From assembly GCF_030295765.1 (NCBI RefSeq), contig NZ_AP027292.1, positions 3,658,001 to 3,722,000 on the forward strand: 64,000 nucleotides of DNA. The letters are read 5' to 3'. A program made the position numbers and the translations under genes. Under the pieces are notes generated by a model that was not told where the DNA came from, did not search any database, and worked only from the letters and a program-made list of their open reading frames with translations. Of the stretch, positions 27,224-36,219 are shown piece after piece (within the stretch, counting starts at the first letter, position 1; every line of letters begins with the position of its first letter). This DNA comes from Neptuniibacter halophilus. Its GTDB lineage: Bacteria > Pseudomonadota > Gammaproteobacteria > Pseudomonadales > Balneatricaceae.

Positions 27224-28009
27224 TCACTGATTTTCAGTGAATGCATTAAAGAAAATGGAAAACAGTTCTCCCTGAGAATTAATCCGCAGTTTTGAGTAGA
27301 TATTGCGTTTATGGATTCGCACGGTGCCGGTAGAGATCTCCATGACCTGTGCAGCCGCTTCTGCTGAATAGCCCTTCAGGGTGTATTCAACGACTTCGAC
27401 CTCGCGCGGAGTCAGGCTGTAGTTTTTCTCCTGCAGTAGCTGCTGAATCCTGCTGTTCGCTGTGGCGGTAACGGCTTCTGAACCCGGAAAATGCTGATGG
27501 ATCTCCTGCCAGTGATGAATCACTGCTGCCTGAAACAGGGGAGCGACCTCCTGCAATTTCTTCATCTGGGGTGTACTGAAAGGCTTATCGTTGCGCATCA
27601 GTGAGGTAACGATCGAGATATCACCCACGCTGACAAACAGACCAATCTCTTCTGCCAACCGGGTGGCCTGATAGTAGTTCTTGTAATACTCGCCCTGAAA
27701 AAAGCGATCTGGCGCTACCTCTTTAAAGCGATACAGGCCGGGCTCAATCGGTTTCACTGTCGCCAGATAGAAAGGGTCCAGCAGATAAGGCCCGGCCTGA
27801 TAGTCCTCCACGTGCATTCTGCGTTTCTGCTCCGTCGGGAAGTCGTTATACAGGCACAGCGGCGTGTCGTCCTGACGATAGGCAAAGATCACGCAAAACT
27901 CGAAAGGGGTGATCTGACGCAACGCTGCAGTCATCTTTGCGGGGAAATCTTCTTCTCCCAGGCTCGACACTACTTCAGCAAGCTGTTTATGCCATTCACT
28001 ATTGTTCAT
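27224..28009 (-). CDS. LuxR-type transcriptional regulator
   Basis: A 261-residue regulator. The C-terminal LuxR helix-turn-helix is clear (LTPREVEVVEYTLKGYSAEA, then ISTGTVRIHKRNIYSKLRI). The N-terminal 190 residues (ITPFEFCVIFAYRQDD, YLLDPFYLA, FFQGEYYKNYYQATRLAEE) resemble regulators found next to amino-acid or polyamine ABC operons; the ligand is unknown. It is divergent from the ABC operon, sharing a 120-bp control region with a GTGGTACCAC palindrome, so it probably regulates that operon and itself (inference). Confidence 0.85.
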   Translation of the reverse strand: MNNSEWHKQLAEVVSSLGEEDFPAKMTAALRQITPFEFCVIFAYRQDDTPLCLYNDFPTEQKRRMHVEDYQAGPYLLDPFYLATVKPIEPGLYRFKEVAPDRFFQGEYYKNYYQATRLAEEIGLFVSVGDISIVTSLMRNDKPFSTPQMKKLQEVAPLFQAAVIHHWQEIHQHFPGSEAVTATANSRIQQLLQEKNYSLTPREVEVVEYTLKGYSAEAAAQVMEISTGTVRIHKRNIYSKLRINSQGELFSIFFNAFTENQ

Positions 28010-28088
28010 TTTCTGATACCGCTATTTGCATATTAAATTTGAGATATATACAGCAATCTGGTCATTAATTATATTTTATTTAATCCAT

Positions 28089-28098
28089 GTGGTACCAC
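28089..28098. promoter_or_regulatory. Palindrome GTGGTACCAC between the LuxR regulator and the ABC operon
   Basis: A perfect 10-bp palindrome in the 120-bp divergent intergenic region, 34 bp before the ATPase start at 28133. It may be the operator for the adjacent LuxR-type regulator; no experimental consensus is known to me. Confidence 0.35.
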
Positions 28099-28132
28099 CC
28101 AATAACAACAAAAAATGGAGATTTACCAAAAT

Positions 28133-29263
28133 ATGACATATACAGAACAGCTTAACCCGGTTGAGAGTCCCATCGCGGAGTTTCGCCAGACCTCTAAGCG
28201 GTTTGATTCGATCGTGGCAGCCGACTGCCTCAATCTGCAGATACGAAAGGGTGAGTTTCTCTCTTTTCTCGGCCCTTCCGGTTGCGGTAAAACCACCGCA
28301 TTAAGGATGCTCGCAGGGTTCGAGATGCCCAGTGAAGGGGAGGTGATGCTGGACGGCGTCGATGTCAGTAACCTCCCGGCATACCGGCGACCGGTGAATA
28401 TGGTGTTTCAGCACTACGCACTCTTCCCGCATATGACCGTCGCCGACAACATCGCTTATGGCCTGCGCCAGCAAAAACCCCGCCCGAATAAAGAAACCAT
28501 TAACGCCAAAGTACAGGATGCACTGGATAAAGTGCGTCTGGGAGATTTTGGCGACCGCCGGATATGGGAGATGTCCGGTGGTCAACAGCAACGGGTTGCT
28601 CTGGCCCGCGCGCTGGTGAATGAGCCCAAGATTCTGTTGCTGGATGAGCCGATGGCGGCGCTTGATGCCAAGTTACGCAGCGAGATGCAGTTTGAACTGC
28701 AAAAGCTGCAACGAGAGCTGGGTATCACCTTCATTCTGGTTACCCATGATCAGGAGGAGGCGCTCTCGATGAGTGACCGCATTTGTGTCATGGGGGGAGG
28801 TAAGATCCAGCAGATTGGTACGCCACAGGAGCTCTATGATCGCCCGGTTAATCGCTATGTGGCGGACTTCGTCGGTAAATCTGATCTGTTTGAGGGGCGG
28901 GTGATCGATACCCGCGGGGATCTGGCCAAAGTTGAGCTGCATGGGGCCTATGCCTACTGCTCCTTTACCCAACCCCCTGAAAACGGCAGCGAGGTCATGA
29001 TCTCGGTCCGTCCGGAAAGTGTATCTATCCATAAACATCCACCACAGGATCTGGCTGCAGATTCAACCCTGTTTCAGGGCGTGGTGCTGAATCGTAGTTT
29101 CCTGGGTGAGCATACCGAGTATGTCATTCGCCATGATTCGCTGGGTGAGTTTCTGGTGCTGGCATCCAGACAGGTGGAGATGTCTCTCGGGCAGTTTGCT
29201 GCCGGTGAGACCGCTTATGTCGTCTGGCGCGCCGGTGCCGCATTAATTGTCGAACAAAAATAA
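28133..29263 (+). CDS. Polyamine-type ABC transporter ATPase (PotA-like)
   Basis: A 376-residue import ATPase. Walker A is FLGPSGCGKTTALRML, the Q-loop region is NMVFQHYALFPHMTV, the signature is MSGGQQQRVALARAL and Walker B is LLLDEPMAALD, with THDQEEAL as the switch. A C-terminal TOBE-type regulatory domain follows (about 290-376, ISVRPESVSI). It energises the importer encoded by the next three genes. ATG 28133 is preferred because the upstream ATG at 28115 has no ribosome site while GGAG lies before 28133, though with long spacing. Confidence 0.92.
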   Translation: MTYTEQLNPVESPIAEFRQTSKRFDSIVAADCLNLQIRKGEFLSFLGPSGCGKTTALRMLAGFEMPSEGEVMLDGVDVSNLPAYRRPVNMVFQHYALFPHMTVADNIAYGLRQQKPRPNKETINAKVQDALDKVRLGDFGDRRIWEMSGGQQQRVALARALVNEPKILLLDEPMAALDAKLRSEMQFELQKLQRELGITFILVTHDQEEALSMSDRICVMGGGKIQQIGTPQELYDRPVNRYVADFVGKSDLFEGRVIDTRGDLAKVELHGAYAYCSFTQPPENGSEVMISVRPESVSIHKHPPQDLAADSTLFQGVVLNRSFLGEHTEYVIRHDSLGEFLVLASRQVEMSLGQFAAGETAYVVWRAGAALIVEQK

Positions 29264-29275
29264 GAAGGTGATGCA

Positions 29276-30436
29276 ATGTCTAAAGTAACGGATACGATCT
29301 CAAAGAAAAAATTCATTAAACATCTGCGCAGTTACCAGAATGGCTCCATCAGCCGCCGCGACTTTCTCGGCCTGACCGGGCTGGGTGTAGCGACCGCCGT
29401 GATGGGTACCGCGCTGGGTGTGCGCCCCGGCAGTGCAATGGCGGGGGATATGGATATTGGTGACCGGGTTATTCTGGCGACCTGGCCGAACTACCACGAT
29501 CCGGCGAATTTTGATCAGTTTACCTCGGCGACCGGTGCCCATGTGCAGGTCAATGTATTCGGCTCTAATGAGGAGATGCTGGCAAAACTGCAGGCCGGAG
29601 GCTCCGGCTGGGATGTTTTCGTACCCACCAACTACACCATCACCACTTATGTTGAGGCCGGTCTGATCGAGCCGCTGGATGTGTCCCGATTGCCAAACTA
29701 TGATCCGGCATCGTTCGACAAACGTTTCTCCGATGCAGGCATGGTCGACGGTGTGCTCTATGCGGTTCCCAAAAACTGGGGGACAACCGGTTTCGCCTAT
29801 AACTCTGAGCATTCCGGCAATCGCCCTATGACCACCTGGAAGGATTTCTGGGATATCACCATGGCGGAGTTCTCCGGCCGTACCATGGTTCACGATTACC
29901 AGTTGACCACCATCGGTAATGCGCTGAAATACTTCGGCTACTCCTTTAACTCACTGGATGAGAAAGAGCTTGCCGACGCGGAGAAACTGCTGCTCGAAGC
30001 CAAGCCGCATCTGTTTGCGATCTCCTCAGACTATCAGCCGCCGATGCGCAATGGCGATGCCTGGCTGACCATGTGCTGGACCGGTGATGGCAAACAGCTT
30101 AACACCGATATGCCGGAGATCCGGTTTGCACTGGGTAAAGAGGGTGGAGAGCTCTGGTCTGATTTCTATGCCATTCCCAAAGGTGCGAAACACCGCGATG
30201 CGGCTTATGCCCTGATCAACCATCTGCTTAACCCCAACGTCAACAGCAAAGAGGTGCTGGCTCACGGTTATCCGGTCTCGGACGCCCGGGTTAACGCCAT
30301 GCTGCCAGAGGCGCTGCTGAGTGATCCTATCCTGTATCCGGCGGCGGAGCTGCTCAATGCGCTGGAGTTCAGTGCGGCGGCTACGCTCACCGATCCGGGC
30401 CGCGCTGAGTTGCTGGCACGCTTTAAGTCTGCCTGA
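29276..30436 (+). CDS. Polyamine-type ABC transporter binding protein (PotD-like), Tat signal
   Basis: A 386-residue extracellular solute-binding protein of the spermidine/putrescine class (DRVILATWPNYHDPANFDQF, NEEMLAKLQAGGSGWDVFVP, VPKNWGTTGFAYNSE). The long N-terminus holds a twin-arginine motif (SISRRDFLGLTGLG, about 27-40) and a hydrophobic segment, so it is exported folded through Tat, as in a subset of this family. It is separated by 12 bp from the ATPase gene. The ligand could be a polyamine or a related amine; the adjacent dehydrogenase gives no clear clue. Confidence 0.9.
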   Translation: MSKVTDTISKKKFIKHLRSYQNGSISRRDFLGLTGLGVATAVMGTALGVRPGSAMAGDMDIGDRVILATWPNYHDPANFDQFTSATGAHVQVNVFGSNEEMLAKLQAGGSGWDVFVPTNYTITTYVEAGLIEPLDVSRLPNYDPASFDKRFSDAGMVDGVLYAVPKNWGTTGFAYNSEHSGNRPMTTWKDFWDITMAEFSGRTMVHDYQLTTIGNALKYFGYSFNSLDEKELADAEKLLLEAKPHLFAISSDYQPPMRNGDAWLTMCWTGDGKQLNTDMPEIRFALGKEGGELWSDFYAIPKGAKHRDAAYALINHLLNPNVNSKEVLAHGYPVSDARVNAMLPEALLSDPILYPAAELLNALEFSAAATLTDPGRAELLARFKSA

Positions 30437-30456
30437 GGTTGCCAGAGAGCCAGATT

Positions 30457-31308
30457 ATGACTGTTCAATCTAAAAACTGGATGCTGCTGACGCCGGCCGG
30501 ACTCTGGTATGCCGCCATGCTGGTGCTGCCTTTACTGGTGATCGTCGTCTTCAGCTTTGGTGAACGGGGAGGGGCCGGGGGCTATGTCCCCGCTTTCACC
30601 CTCGATCAATACGCCAATCTGCCCTCCCGGCTGGCCGCGTTTCAGAATACCCTGACTCTGGCACCGGTAGGCACGCTGGCGTCACTGCTGATCGCTTACC
30701 CGCTGGCCTACTTTCTGGCTATGCGGGTAGGGCGAAACTGGAAAACGCTGCTACTGGTACTGGTGATCGTACCGTTCTGGACCTCGATCCTTATCCGCTC
30801 CTATGCCTGGATTTTTATCATGGGCGGGCGCGGTATCCCAGAGCTGCTGGAACTGGTGGGTATCCATGATATCCGCCTGATCAATACCCAGTTCTCCGTG
30901 CTGGTAGGGATTATCTATGGCTATCTGCCGCTGATGGTTTTCCCGATCTTCGTCAGCCTCGACCGGATGGATAAGCGTTTACTGGAAGCCTCGTCTGACC
31001 TGGGCTGCCCGCCCTGGAAGACCTTCCTGCAGATTACTTTGCCGTTGTCTGCTCCGGGCGTTGCTACCGGCTGTATGCTGGTGTTTATCCTGCTGATGGG
31101 GGAGTTCCTGATCCCGGCCATTCTTGGCGGCGGTAAGGTGTTCTTTGTGGGCAATGCGCTGGTGGATCTGTTCCTGCAATCGCGCAACTGGGCCTTTGGC
31201 TCCGCAATGGCGGTGTCTCTGGTTGTCATCATGTTAATCACCGTGACCATCTATATGCGTTTTACCCGACGGGTCAGCGCGGGTCAGGATGATGTGGCAT
31301 TAATGTAA
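30457..31308 (+). CDS. Polyamine-type ABC transporter permease (PotB-like)
   Basis: A 283-residue inner-membrane permease with about six transmembrane helices (MLVLPLLVIVVFSFG, TLLLVLVIVPFWTSILIRSY). The EAA loop reads LLEASSDLGCPPWKTFLQIT. It pairs with the next gene's product to form the channel. ATG 30457 was chosen; the in-frame TTG at 30439 is less likely. It follows the binding-protein gene by 20 bp. Confidence 0.9.
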   Translation: MTVQSKNWMLLTPAGLWYAAMLVLPLLVIVVFSFGERGGAGGYVPAFTLDQYANLPSRLAAFQNTLTLAPVGTLASLLIAYPLAYFLAMRVGRNWKTLLLVLVIVPFWTSILIRSYAWIFIMGGRGIPELLELVGIHDIRLINTQFSVLVGIIYGYLPLMVFPIFVSLDRMDKRLLEASSDLGCPPWKTFLQITLPLSAPGVATGCMLVFILLMGEFLIPAILGGGKVFFVGNALVDLFLQSRNWAFGSAMAVSLVVIMLITVTIYMRFTRRVSAGQDDVALM

Positions 31309-31319
31309 GGAGCCCGGTT

Positions 31320-32132
31320 ATGAGACTTTATGCAATCCTGGTCTATCTGTTCCTCTACATTCCGATCGGCATTATTGTGATCTTCAGCTTTAATGCGGGT
31401 CGGCATGCGACACAGATGACCGGCTTTTCCACACAGTGGTACAGCAAAGCCCTGAACAACCCGTTTGTGATGGATGCCCTGCAGACTTCGGTCAGCGCAG
31501 CGCTTATTTCGGCGATTCTGTCGTCGGTTTTCGGCACGATGGCGGCACTTTCGCTCCGGGGCATGCAGGGGCGGCTGCGGATTTTCTTTGACGCGATGAT
31601 CTATATCGCGGTGATGGTGCCCGGCATCGTGATCGGTATTGCTACCCTGATCGCGCTGGTTACCGTGTTCAATTTCGTGAATCCATGGCTCGCTTCTCTG
31701 ATACCGGAGGGCGGTTTCCAACTGGGCATGGGGTACGGTTCTCTGATCGCAGCACACACGCTGTTCACCATGTCACTGGTGATCATCATTGTGCGTGCAC
31801 GTATCGAGGGTATGGACCGGTCATTGATCGAAGCGTCCTACGACCTTAATGCCACTCCCTGGGGCACCATGCGTCAGGTGACGTTGCCGTTGATTGCTCC
31901 GGGCATTCTGGCGGGCTTTCTGCTCAGTTTTACCTTCAGTTTCGATGATTTCATTATCGCCTTCTTTGTGGCCGGTTCTGAAACCACGTTGCCGATCTAT
32001 ATTTTCTCATCGATCCGTCGGGGCGTGACCCCGGAGATCAACGCGATCGGCACCATGGTGCTGGCTGCTTCTCTGATCATGCTCATAGCCGCCCAGCTTC
32101 TGCTGCGGGGTGATAATAAGAAAACCGCATGA
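31320..32132 (+). CDS. Polyamine-type ABC transporter permease (PotC-like)
   Basis: A 270-residue permease with about six transmembrane segments (ILVYLFLYIPIGIIVIFSF at the start). The EAA loop reads SLIEASYDLNATPWGTMRQV, followed by the PotC-like FSFDDFIIAFFVAGSETTLP. It is the second channel subunit of the importer. It begins 11 bp after the PotB-like gene with AAGGAG upstream. Confidence 0.9.
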   Translation: MRLYAILVYLFLYIPIGIIVIFSFNAGRHATQMTGFSTQWYSKALNNPFVMDALQTSVSAALISAILSSVFGTMAALSLRGMQGRLRIFFDAMIYIAVMVPGIVIGIATLIALVTVFNFVNPWLASLIPEGGFQLGMGYGSLIAAHTLFTMSLVIIIVRARIEGMDRSLIEASYDLNATPWGTMRQVTLPLIAPGILAGFLLSFTFSFDDFIIAFFVAGSETTLPIYIFSSIRRGVTPEINAIGTMVLAASLIMLIAAQLLLRGDNKKTA

Positions 32133-32163
32133 GTCAGGATGGATATAACAGGAGAGTTATCAA

Positions 32164-32919
32164 TTGCTTAACAATCAAATCGCATTAATCACAGGGGCGG
32201 GCTCCGGCATAGGCCAGGCGGGTGCTATCGCTCTGGCCAGGGAGGGCGCGACACTGATCGTGACCGATATTAACCTGGAGCTGGCTGAACATACGGTCGC
32301 TCTGATCCGTGAGCAGGGCGGCACCGCCTATGCACGTGCGCTGGACGCCACCGATGATACGGCTATTCAGAGCCTGATGGCCGATATTATCCGTCATCAT
32401 GGCCGGATCGATATTGTCCACTCCCATGCGGGGATTCAGGTGGAGGGTACGCTGGAGCAGGTATCTGCTCAGCAGATGGATGATTCCTGGGCGTTGAATG
32501 TCCGGTCTCATTTTGTACTCGCGCAGGCGGCGGTGCCGCATATGCGTGAGCAGGGTGGTGGCAGTATTATCATCACCTCATCTAACTCCGGTGCGCAATA
32601 TGACCGGGAGATGATCGCCTACTGCACCACCAAACATGCGGTGATCGCCATGACCAAGCAGATGGCGGCGGACTATGCTAAATACAATGTCCGCTTCAAT
32701 GCGCTCTGTCCGGGCTTTGTCGATACGCCGTTTAATGCCGGGTTTGAACAGCAGATGGGCGGCCGAGAGCAACTGGAAGCCTACATCAGCAGCGAGATTC
32801 CGATGGGACGCTGGGCCAGTACCGAGGAGATCGCCGAAGGGATCGTCTATCTGGCGTCGCCGCGCTCCTCGTTTATGACCGGTCAGGCACTGGTGATTGA
32901 TGGCGGGGAGGTGCTGTAA
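32164..32919 (+). CDS. Short-chain dehydrogenase/reductase, TTG start
   Basis: A 251-residue SDR oxidoreductase. The Rossmann motif is TGAGSGIGQAGA (residues 10-21). The catalytic Ser lies in IIITSSNSG and the catalytic pair in YCTTK, followed by NALCPGFVDTPF. Asp at the end of strand 2 (VTDINLE) points to NAD(H). The start is TTG 32164: AGGAGAG lies just before it and no in-frame ATG exists upstream without a stop. It ends the importer operon and probably acts on the imported compound or a product of it; the substrate is not deducible. Confidence 0.85.
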   Translation: MLNNQIALITGAGSGIGQAGAIALAREGATLIVTDINLELAEHTVALIREQGGTAYARALDATDDTAIQSLMADIIRHHGRIDIVHSHAGIQVEGTLEQVSAQQMDDSWALNVRSHFVLAQAAVPHMREQGGGSIIITSSNSGAQYDREMIAYCTTKHAVIAMTKQMAADYAKYNVRFNALCPGFVDTPFNAGFEQQMGGREQLEAYISSEIPMGRWASTEEIAEGIVYLASPRSSFMTGQALVIDGGEVL

Positions 32920-32937
32920 ACCCTCAGTCTGTGCTAC

Positions 32938-32963
32938 GCGGGGCCCAAAAGCCCCGCTTTTCC
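32938..32963 (+). terminator. Terminator of the ABC importer-SDR operon
   Basis: GCGGGGC (32938-32944), loop CCAAAA, GCCCCGC (32951-32957), then TTTTCC. A strong GC stem with a short T-run, 18 bp after the SDR stop. Confidence 0.85.
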
Positions 32964-33072
32964 TTGCCCTGTCTTTATCTTTTCATCCCTCGGGAGTTGT
33001 TCTCCCGCATCAACTAAAATACAGTTCACGTCGCAAATTTACGCGGTCAGCTTGTTTAGGTATGGGATGCTT

Positions 33073-33699
33073 ATGTCGTTTGATATTACTGCGCTGGTGA
33101 ATATTATGGGCCTGTCGGCGGTGGCTGTTTTCGCGGCTTCCGGCGCACTGGATGCTGCTCGGCAGCGCATGGATATTCTCGGCTTTATGCTGATCGGCTC
33201 GGCAACCGGCCTCGGTGGTGGCACGCTGCGAGATGTGCTGCTGGGTAAGGTTCCGGTTTTCTGGATTCGTGAACCGATCTGGATTCTGATCTGCCTGATC
33301 GCTTCTGCGGCGACCTATTTCATTGCCCCTAAGCTGGCTTCTCTCTCGCGGGCACTGATCTGGATGGATGCCGTCGGGCTGGCGCTCTTTGCCGTTGTCG
33401 GTACAGAGATCGGCATCAATTTCGGGGTGACGCCGTTGATAGCGGTCTGCATGGGCGTTATGACGGCAAGCTTTGGCGGGATCGCACGAGACGTGCTTTG
33501 CGGCAGTAACCTGACCCTGATGAATGAAGAACTTTACATCTCTACTGCACTGGCCGGTTCCGTGACCTACCTGTTGCTAAGCCAGTTGAACCTGCCTTAC
33601 AGCTACGACCTGATCGGAGGTTTTCTGGTCGCCTTTACCCTTCGGGCGCTGGCTATTGTGTTTAAGCTTAAGCTCCCTAATCGTTACCGGGTGGATTAA
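33073..33699 (+). CDS. TRIC/UPF0126-family membrane protein
   Basis: A 208-residue inner-membrane protein of the trimeric intracellular cation channel family (formerly UPF0126). It shows the duplicated glycine-rich repeat GSATGLGGGTLRDVLLG and MTASFGGIARDVLCG, each in a three-helix unit, plus a seventh helix near the C-terminus. Homologues conduct K+ or other monovalent ions, and some bacterial members are linked to glycine transport. ATG 33073 was chosen with GGGA upstream; ATG 33067 is two codons earlier. It is a single gene after a terminator. Confidence 0.9.
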   Translation: MSFDITALVNIMGLSAVAVFAASGALDAARQRMDILGFMLIGSATGLGGGTLRDVLLGKVPVFWIREPIWILICLIASAATYFIAPKLASLSRALIWMDAVGLALFAVVGTEIGINFGVTPLIAVCMGVMTASFGGIARDVLCGSNLTLMNEELYISTALAGSVTYLLLSQLNLPYSYDLIGGFLVAFTLRALAIVFKLKLPNRYRVD

Positions 33700-33914
33700 G
33701 CCCGGCACTTTTCGGTAATAATTTAATTATTTTAAATCATTGAGTTACCACTCTTATCTCAGATTCTTTATCCGACATGTTATTGAGGCAAAACGCATTC
33801 AGGCAATGGGCAAGTGTAGTGGATGGTCTGCCTGACAACAGGTGAATATCGCCGTGGCAGCACCCGGCTTTTAACCGGATTGTGTAGTCTGTGCTTCTTC
33901 GGTAAATCTTCTTC

Positions 33915-34115
33915 TCAGGAGCGTGGCTGTGCCTGTAGTGGAATCGGCTTCATGCCGGCCATGGCGGGGAGTTTGGTTTTCAGGTTCTGTTTGCAGTAAT
34001 CACAGTGGGACAGGTCGCGGCCGGCCTGTTGCCAGTCCTGCACTGTCATCTCTGAACTGATCAGGCTTTCCAGGCATCCGCTGCAGGAGAAGCGTTTTTT
34101 ATTATTCGTTTCCAT
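33915..34115 (-). CDS. Small zinc-ribbon-like protein of unknown function
   Basis: A 66-residue protein with two CxxC pairs: FSCSGC (residues 9-14) and HCDYCK (about 37-42). This spacing suits a small zinc ribbon. No signal peptide or membrane helix is present. AGGAGAAGCG lies upstream on the plus strand, but on the coding strand the ribosome site is weak. The 215 bp before it (33700-33914) hold no recognisable gene. Function unknown; similar small zinc ribbons act as adaptors for RNA, DNA or protein. Confidence 0.55.
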   Translation of the reverse strand: METNNKKRFSCSGCLESLISSEMTVQDWQQAGRDLSHCDYCKQNLKTKLPAMAGMKPIPLQAQPRS

Positions 34116-34260
34116 TGGTTTTCCGCTTTGACCAAATTGCCGTATTCATCCTGAATTTGCTTCAAATTAGCAGCTAAAACCGCAGTTCTTGTATAAGAAA
34201 AATTCCTAATTTTGCCCTATCTGTAAAAAGCTGTAGCGCCTGCCGCTGTGCTATTCCCGC

Positions 34261-35523
34261 TCAGCACTGAATAACCGGCAGATCACTCAGGCGGGTCGTG
34301 TACTGTGAAGAGAGAAACTGCCGTTTCATCGCAAATTGCTGCTGAATGCCCCGGCCTGCAAGATGGATTGTATCCCGGCCATATCGGCCATTAATGTTAT
34401 CCAGACACTGCATCAGCGCGCGGTTATCGGGCTGCCCGGTAAACAGGTCTGGTTGATAGTTCGCTTCTGCGCTGATATTCAGCAGCCCGACCCCGCATTT
34501 GTAGAAGCGAACCCCAGGACGGTAAATCCATGCCAGCAACTGGCTGGCAGCGTGTGCCAGCACGGTGGTATCCGCGGTATAGGCAGGAAAAGAGTGAACC
34601 AGCGAGCGGCGATAGTAGGGAACCGCATCGTGGGGGGAGTTACTCGCAAAGACCAGTATGTTTTTTGTCAGGCTCTGCTGTTTGCGTAGTTTGCGGGCTG
34701 CGATCTCCACATGGGTAATAATCGCCTGTCTGAGCTGCTCCCTGTCAGTGACGCGCTGGCCGAAAGAACGGGTGGAGAAGATCTCCTTTTTCGGTGAACG
34801 GACCTCATCCCAACTGAGCTTAACCACGCCATTCAGCTCATGCAGCGTATTCTCCAGCAGAATATTAAACTGCTTGCGGATCAGGCCGGATGGGGCCCGG
34901 GAGAGATCCCATGCCGAGACAATGCCGAGTTCATTAAGTCGCTTGCCTGTCCGGCGGCCAACGCCCCAGACATCTGTCACTGCCATATGTGACAACACGT
35001 GCTTTCTGACCCTGTCGTCACTGATAACCGCAACCCCGTTAAAGCCCGGAATCCGCTTGGCGGCATGATTCGCGGCTTTCGCCAGGGTAGGGGTAGAGGC
35101 GATACCGACTCCGATAGGCAGGCGCACATGTTTCCATACGGTACGCCGGATCTGTTTCGCATGCTCCAGCCAGCCCTCAGCGGGTTGATAGTGATGGCCA
35201 TAGTAGAGGAAGCACTCATCAATACTGTAAATATGGCTATGCGGCGCAAAGGCGGTACAGGTGTCCATAAAGCGCTGTGACATATCCGCATACAGCTCAT
35301 AATTGGAGCTTCGGATTACCGCACCGGCCTGTTCCAGCTCATCGCGGACCTGAAAATAGGGCACAAATTTCTTGCCGACCCCCATCTTTTTTGCGATACC
35401 GCAGGCCGCACAGATGCAGCCATCGTTGTTGGTCAGAACCACAACCGGGCGCTGACGGATGGCCGGATCAAAGACCTTCTCGCAACTGGCGTACATCGAA
35501 TTGACATCGCAAAGGGCATACAT
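34261..35523 (-). CDS. umuC: UmuC, catalytic subunit of DNA polymerase V
   Basis: A 420-residue Y-family polymerase for error-prone translesion synthesis. It opens with YALCDVNSMYASCEKVFDP (metal-binding Asp and the Y-family steric region), then NNDGCICA, SSNYELYADMS and IYSIDECFLYY (catalytic Asp-Glu). The helix-hairpin-helix region (VTDVWGVGRRTGKRLNELGI) and the little-finger domain follow. Its ATG overlaps the umuD stop (ATGA), so it is translated with UmuD, which activates it after RecA-driven self-cleavage. Confidence 0.95.
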   Translation of the reverse strand: MYALCDVNSMYASCEKVFDPAIRQRPVVVLTNNDGCICAACGIAKKMGVGKKFVPYFQVRDELEQAGAVIRSSNYELYADMSQRFMDTCTAFAPHSHIYSIDECFLYYGHHYQPAEGWLEHAKQIRRTVWKHVRLPIGVGIASTPTLAKAANHAAKRIPGFNGVAVISDDRVRKHVLSHMAVTDVWGVGRRTGKRLNELGIVSAWDLSRAPSGLIRKQFNILLENTLHELNGVVKLSWDEVRSPKKEIFSTRSFGQRVTDREQLRQAIITHVEIAARKLRKQQSLTKNILVFASNSPHDAVPYYRRSLVHSFPAYTADTTVLAHAASQLLAWIYRPGVRFYKCGVGLLNISAEANYQPDLFTGQPDNRALMQCLDNINGRYGRDTIHLAGRGIQQQFAMKRQFLSSQYTTRLSDLPVIQC

Positions 35524-35930
35524 CAGCTTAAGCCCCGGGTCAGAGGCCGGTGCAGGCGGATCGAGCGGGTCACCACGCCTTCGACGATAAAGTCATCGCC
35601 TTCCTTCAACTGATACGCGTGGCTTCCCGGCGCTGATGAAATAAGCTTTTTCCCTTTAATATCAGCGATCTTACAGACAAAATTACCATTGAGTGTTGCC
35701 ACAATAATGTCGCCGGATTTCACCGTCTCAGCTCTGGAGACGACCAGCAGGTCGTGGGGGAATATGCCTACCCCGATCATCGATTCTCCCTCCACAAACC
35801 CAAGATAGGTCGCAGCAGGATGATCAATCAGAATCTGATCAAGGGTCAGGTTTAATTGCGTGTACTCCGCAGCGGGTGATTCAAAACCACTGATCCCCGC
35901 CTGCGCTTTAAGAGGAATGAACTTCAACAT
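35523..35930 (-). CDS. umuD: UmuD, SOS self-cleaving subunit of DNA polymerase V
   Basis: A 135-residue S24-family protein. The likely cleavage site is Ala-Gly in KAQAGISGFESPA, the nucleophile is the Ser in VEGESMIGVGIF and the general base is the Lys in NFVCKIADIKG. After RecA-stimulated cleavage, UmuD' joins UmuC. ATG 35930 was chosen, since the longer GTG start at 35981 would place the LexA box inside the coding region. It is the first gene of the SOS-induced umuDC pair. Confidence 0.92.
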   Translation of the reverse strand: MLKFIPLKAQAGISGFESPAAEYTQLNLTLDQILIDHPAATYLGFVEGESMIGVGIFPHDLLVVSRAETVKSGDIIVATLNGNFVCKIADIKGKKLISSAPGSHAYQLKEGDDFIVEGVVTRSIRLHRPLTRGLS

Positions 35931-35944
35931 AACCAACAACACTA

Positions 35945-35964
35945 TACTGTATACATATACAGTT
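35945..35964. promoter_or_regulatory. LexA (SOS) box of umuDC
   Basis: TACTGTATACATATACAGTT contains CTG-N10-CAG with an AT core, nearly the full LexA consensus. It lies 15 bp before the umuD ATG and overlaps the probable -10 element TATAGT. Confidence 0.93.
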
Positions 35965-36123
35965 ATTTTATCGCAAAGCACGGCTAAAGCAATGCAGAGA
36001 ACGTCATAAACTGAATGAAGGGCAAGCGCCTCACTCGCCCTTTGAGGGCAGCAGGCCGGGCAGGCGATCAGGCAGAGGAAAGAGCGCGGCAGGATATGCC
36101 GCCAGAAAACAGGTTACGCGTGT

Positions 36124-36146
36124 TTAAAAGGCCCGGGGAACCGGGC
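36124..36146 (-). terminator. Probable terminator of pyrQ-cam
   Basis: GCCCGG (36131-36136), loop GGAA, CCGGGC (36141-36146). On the minus strand it is followed by CTTTTAAAC. The T-run is short, so efficiency is uncertain. The remaining bases between umuD and cam (35982-36219) show no gene. Confidence 0.55.
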
Positions 36147-36219
36147 AGGGCTCAGAGCTTACGGACAGGCCCCACGGGGATTGCTCCATCACGGGGTAGG
36201 AACGGGGCGATGGCTTCAG

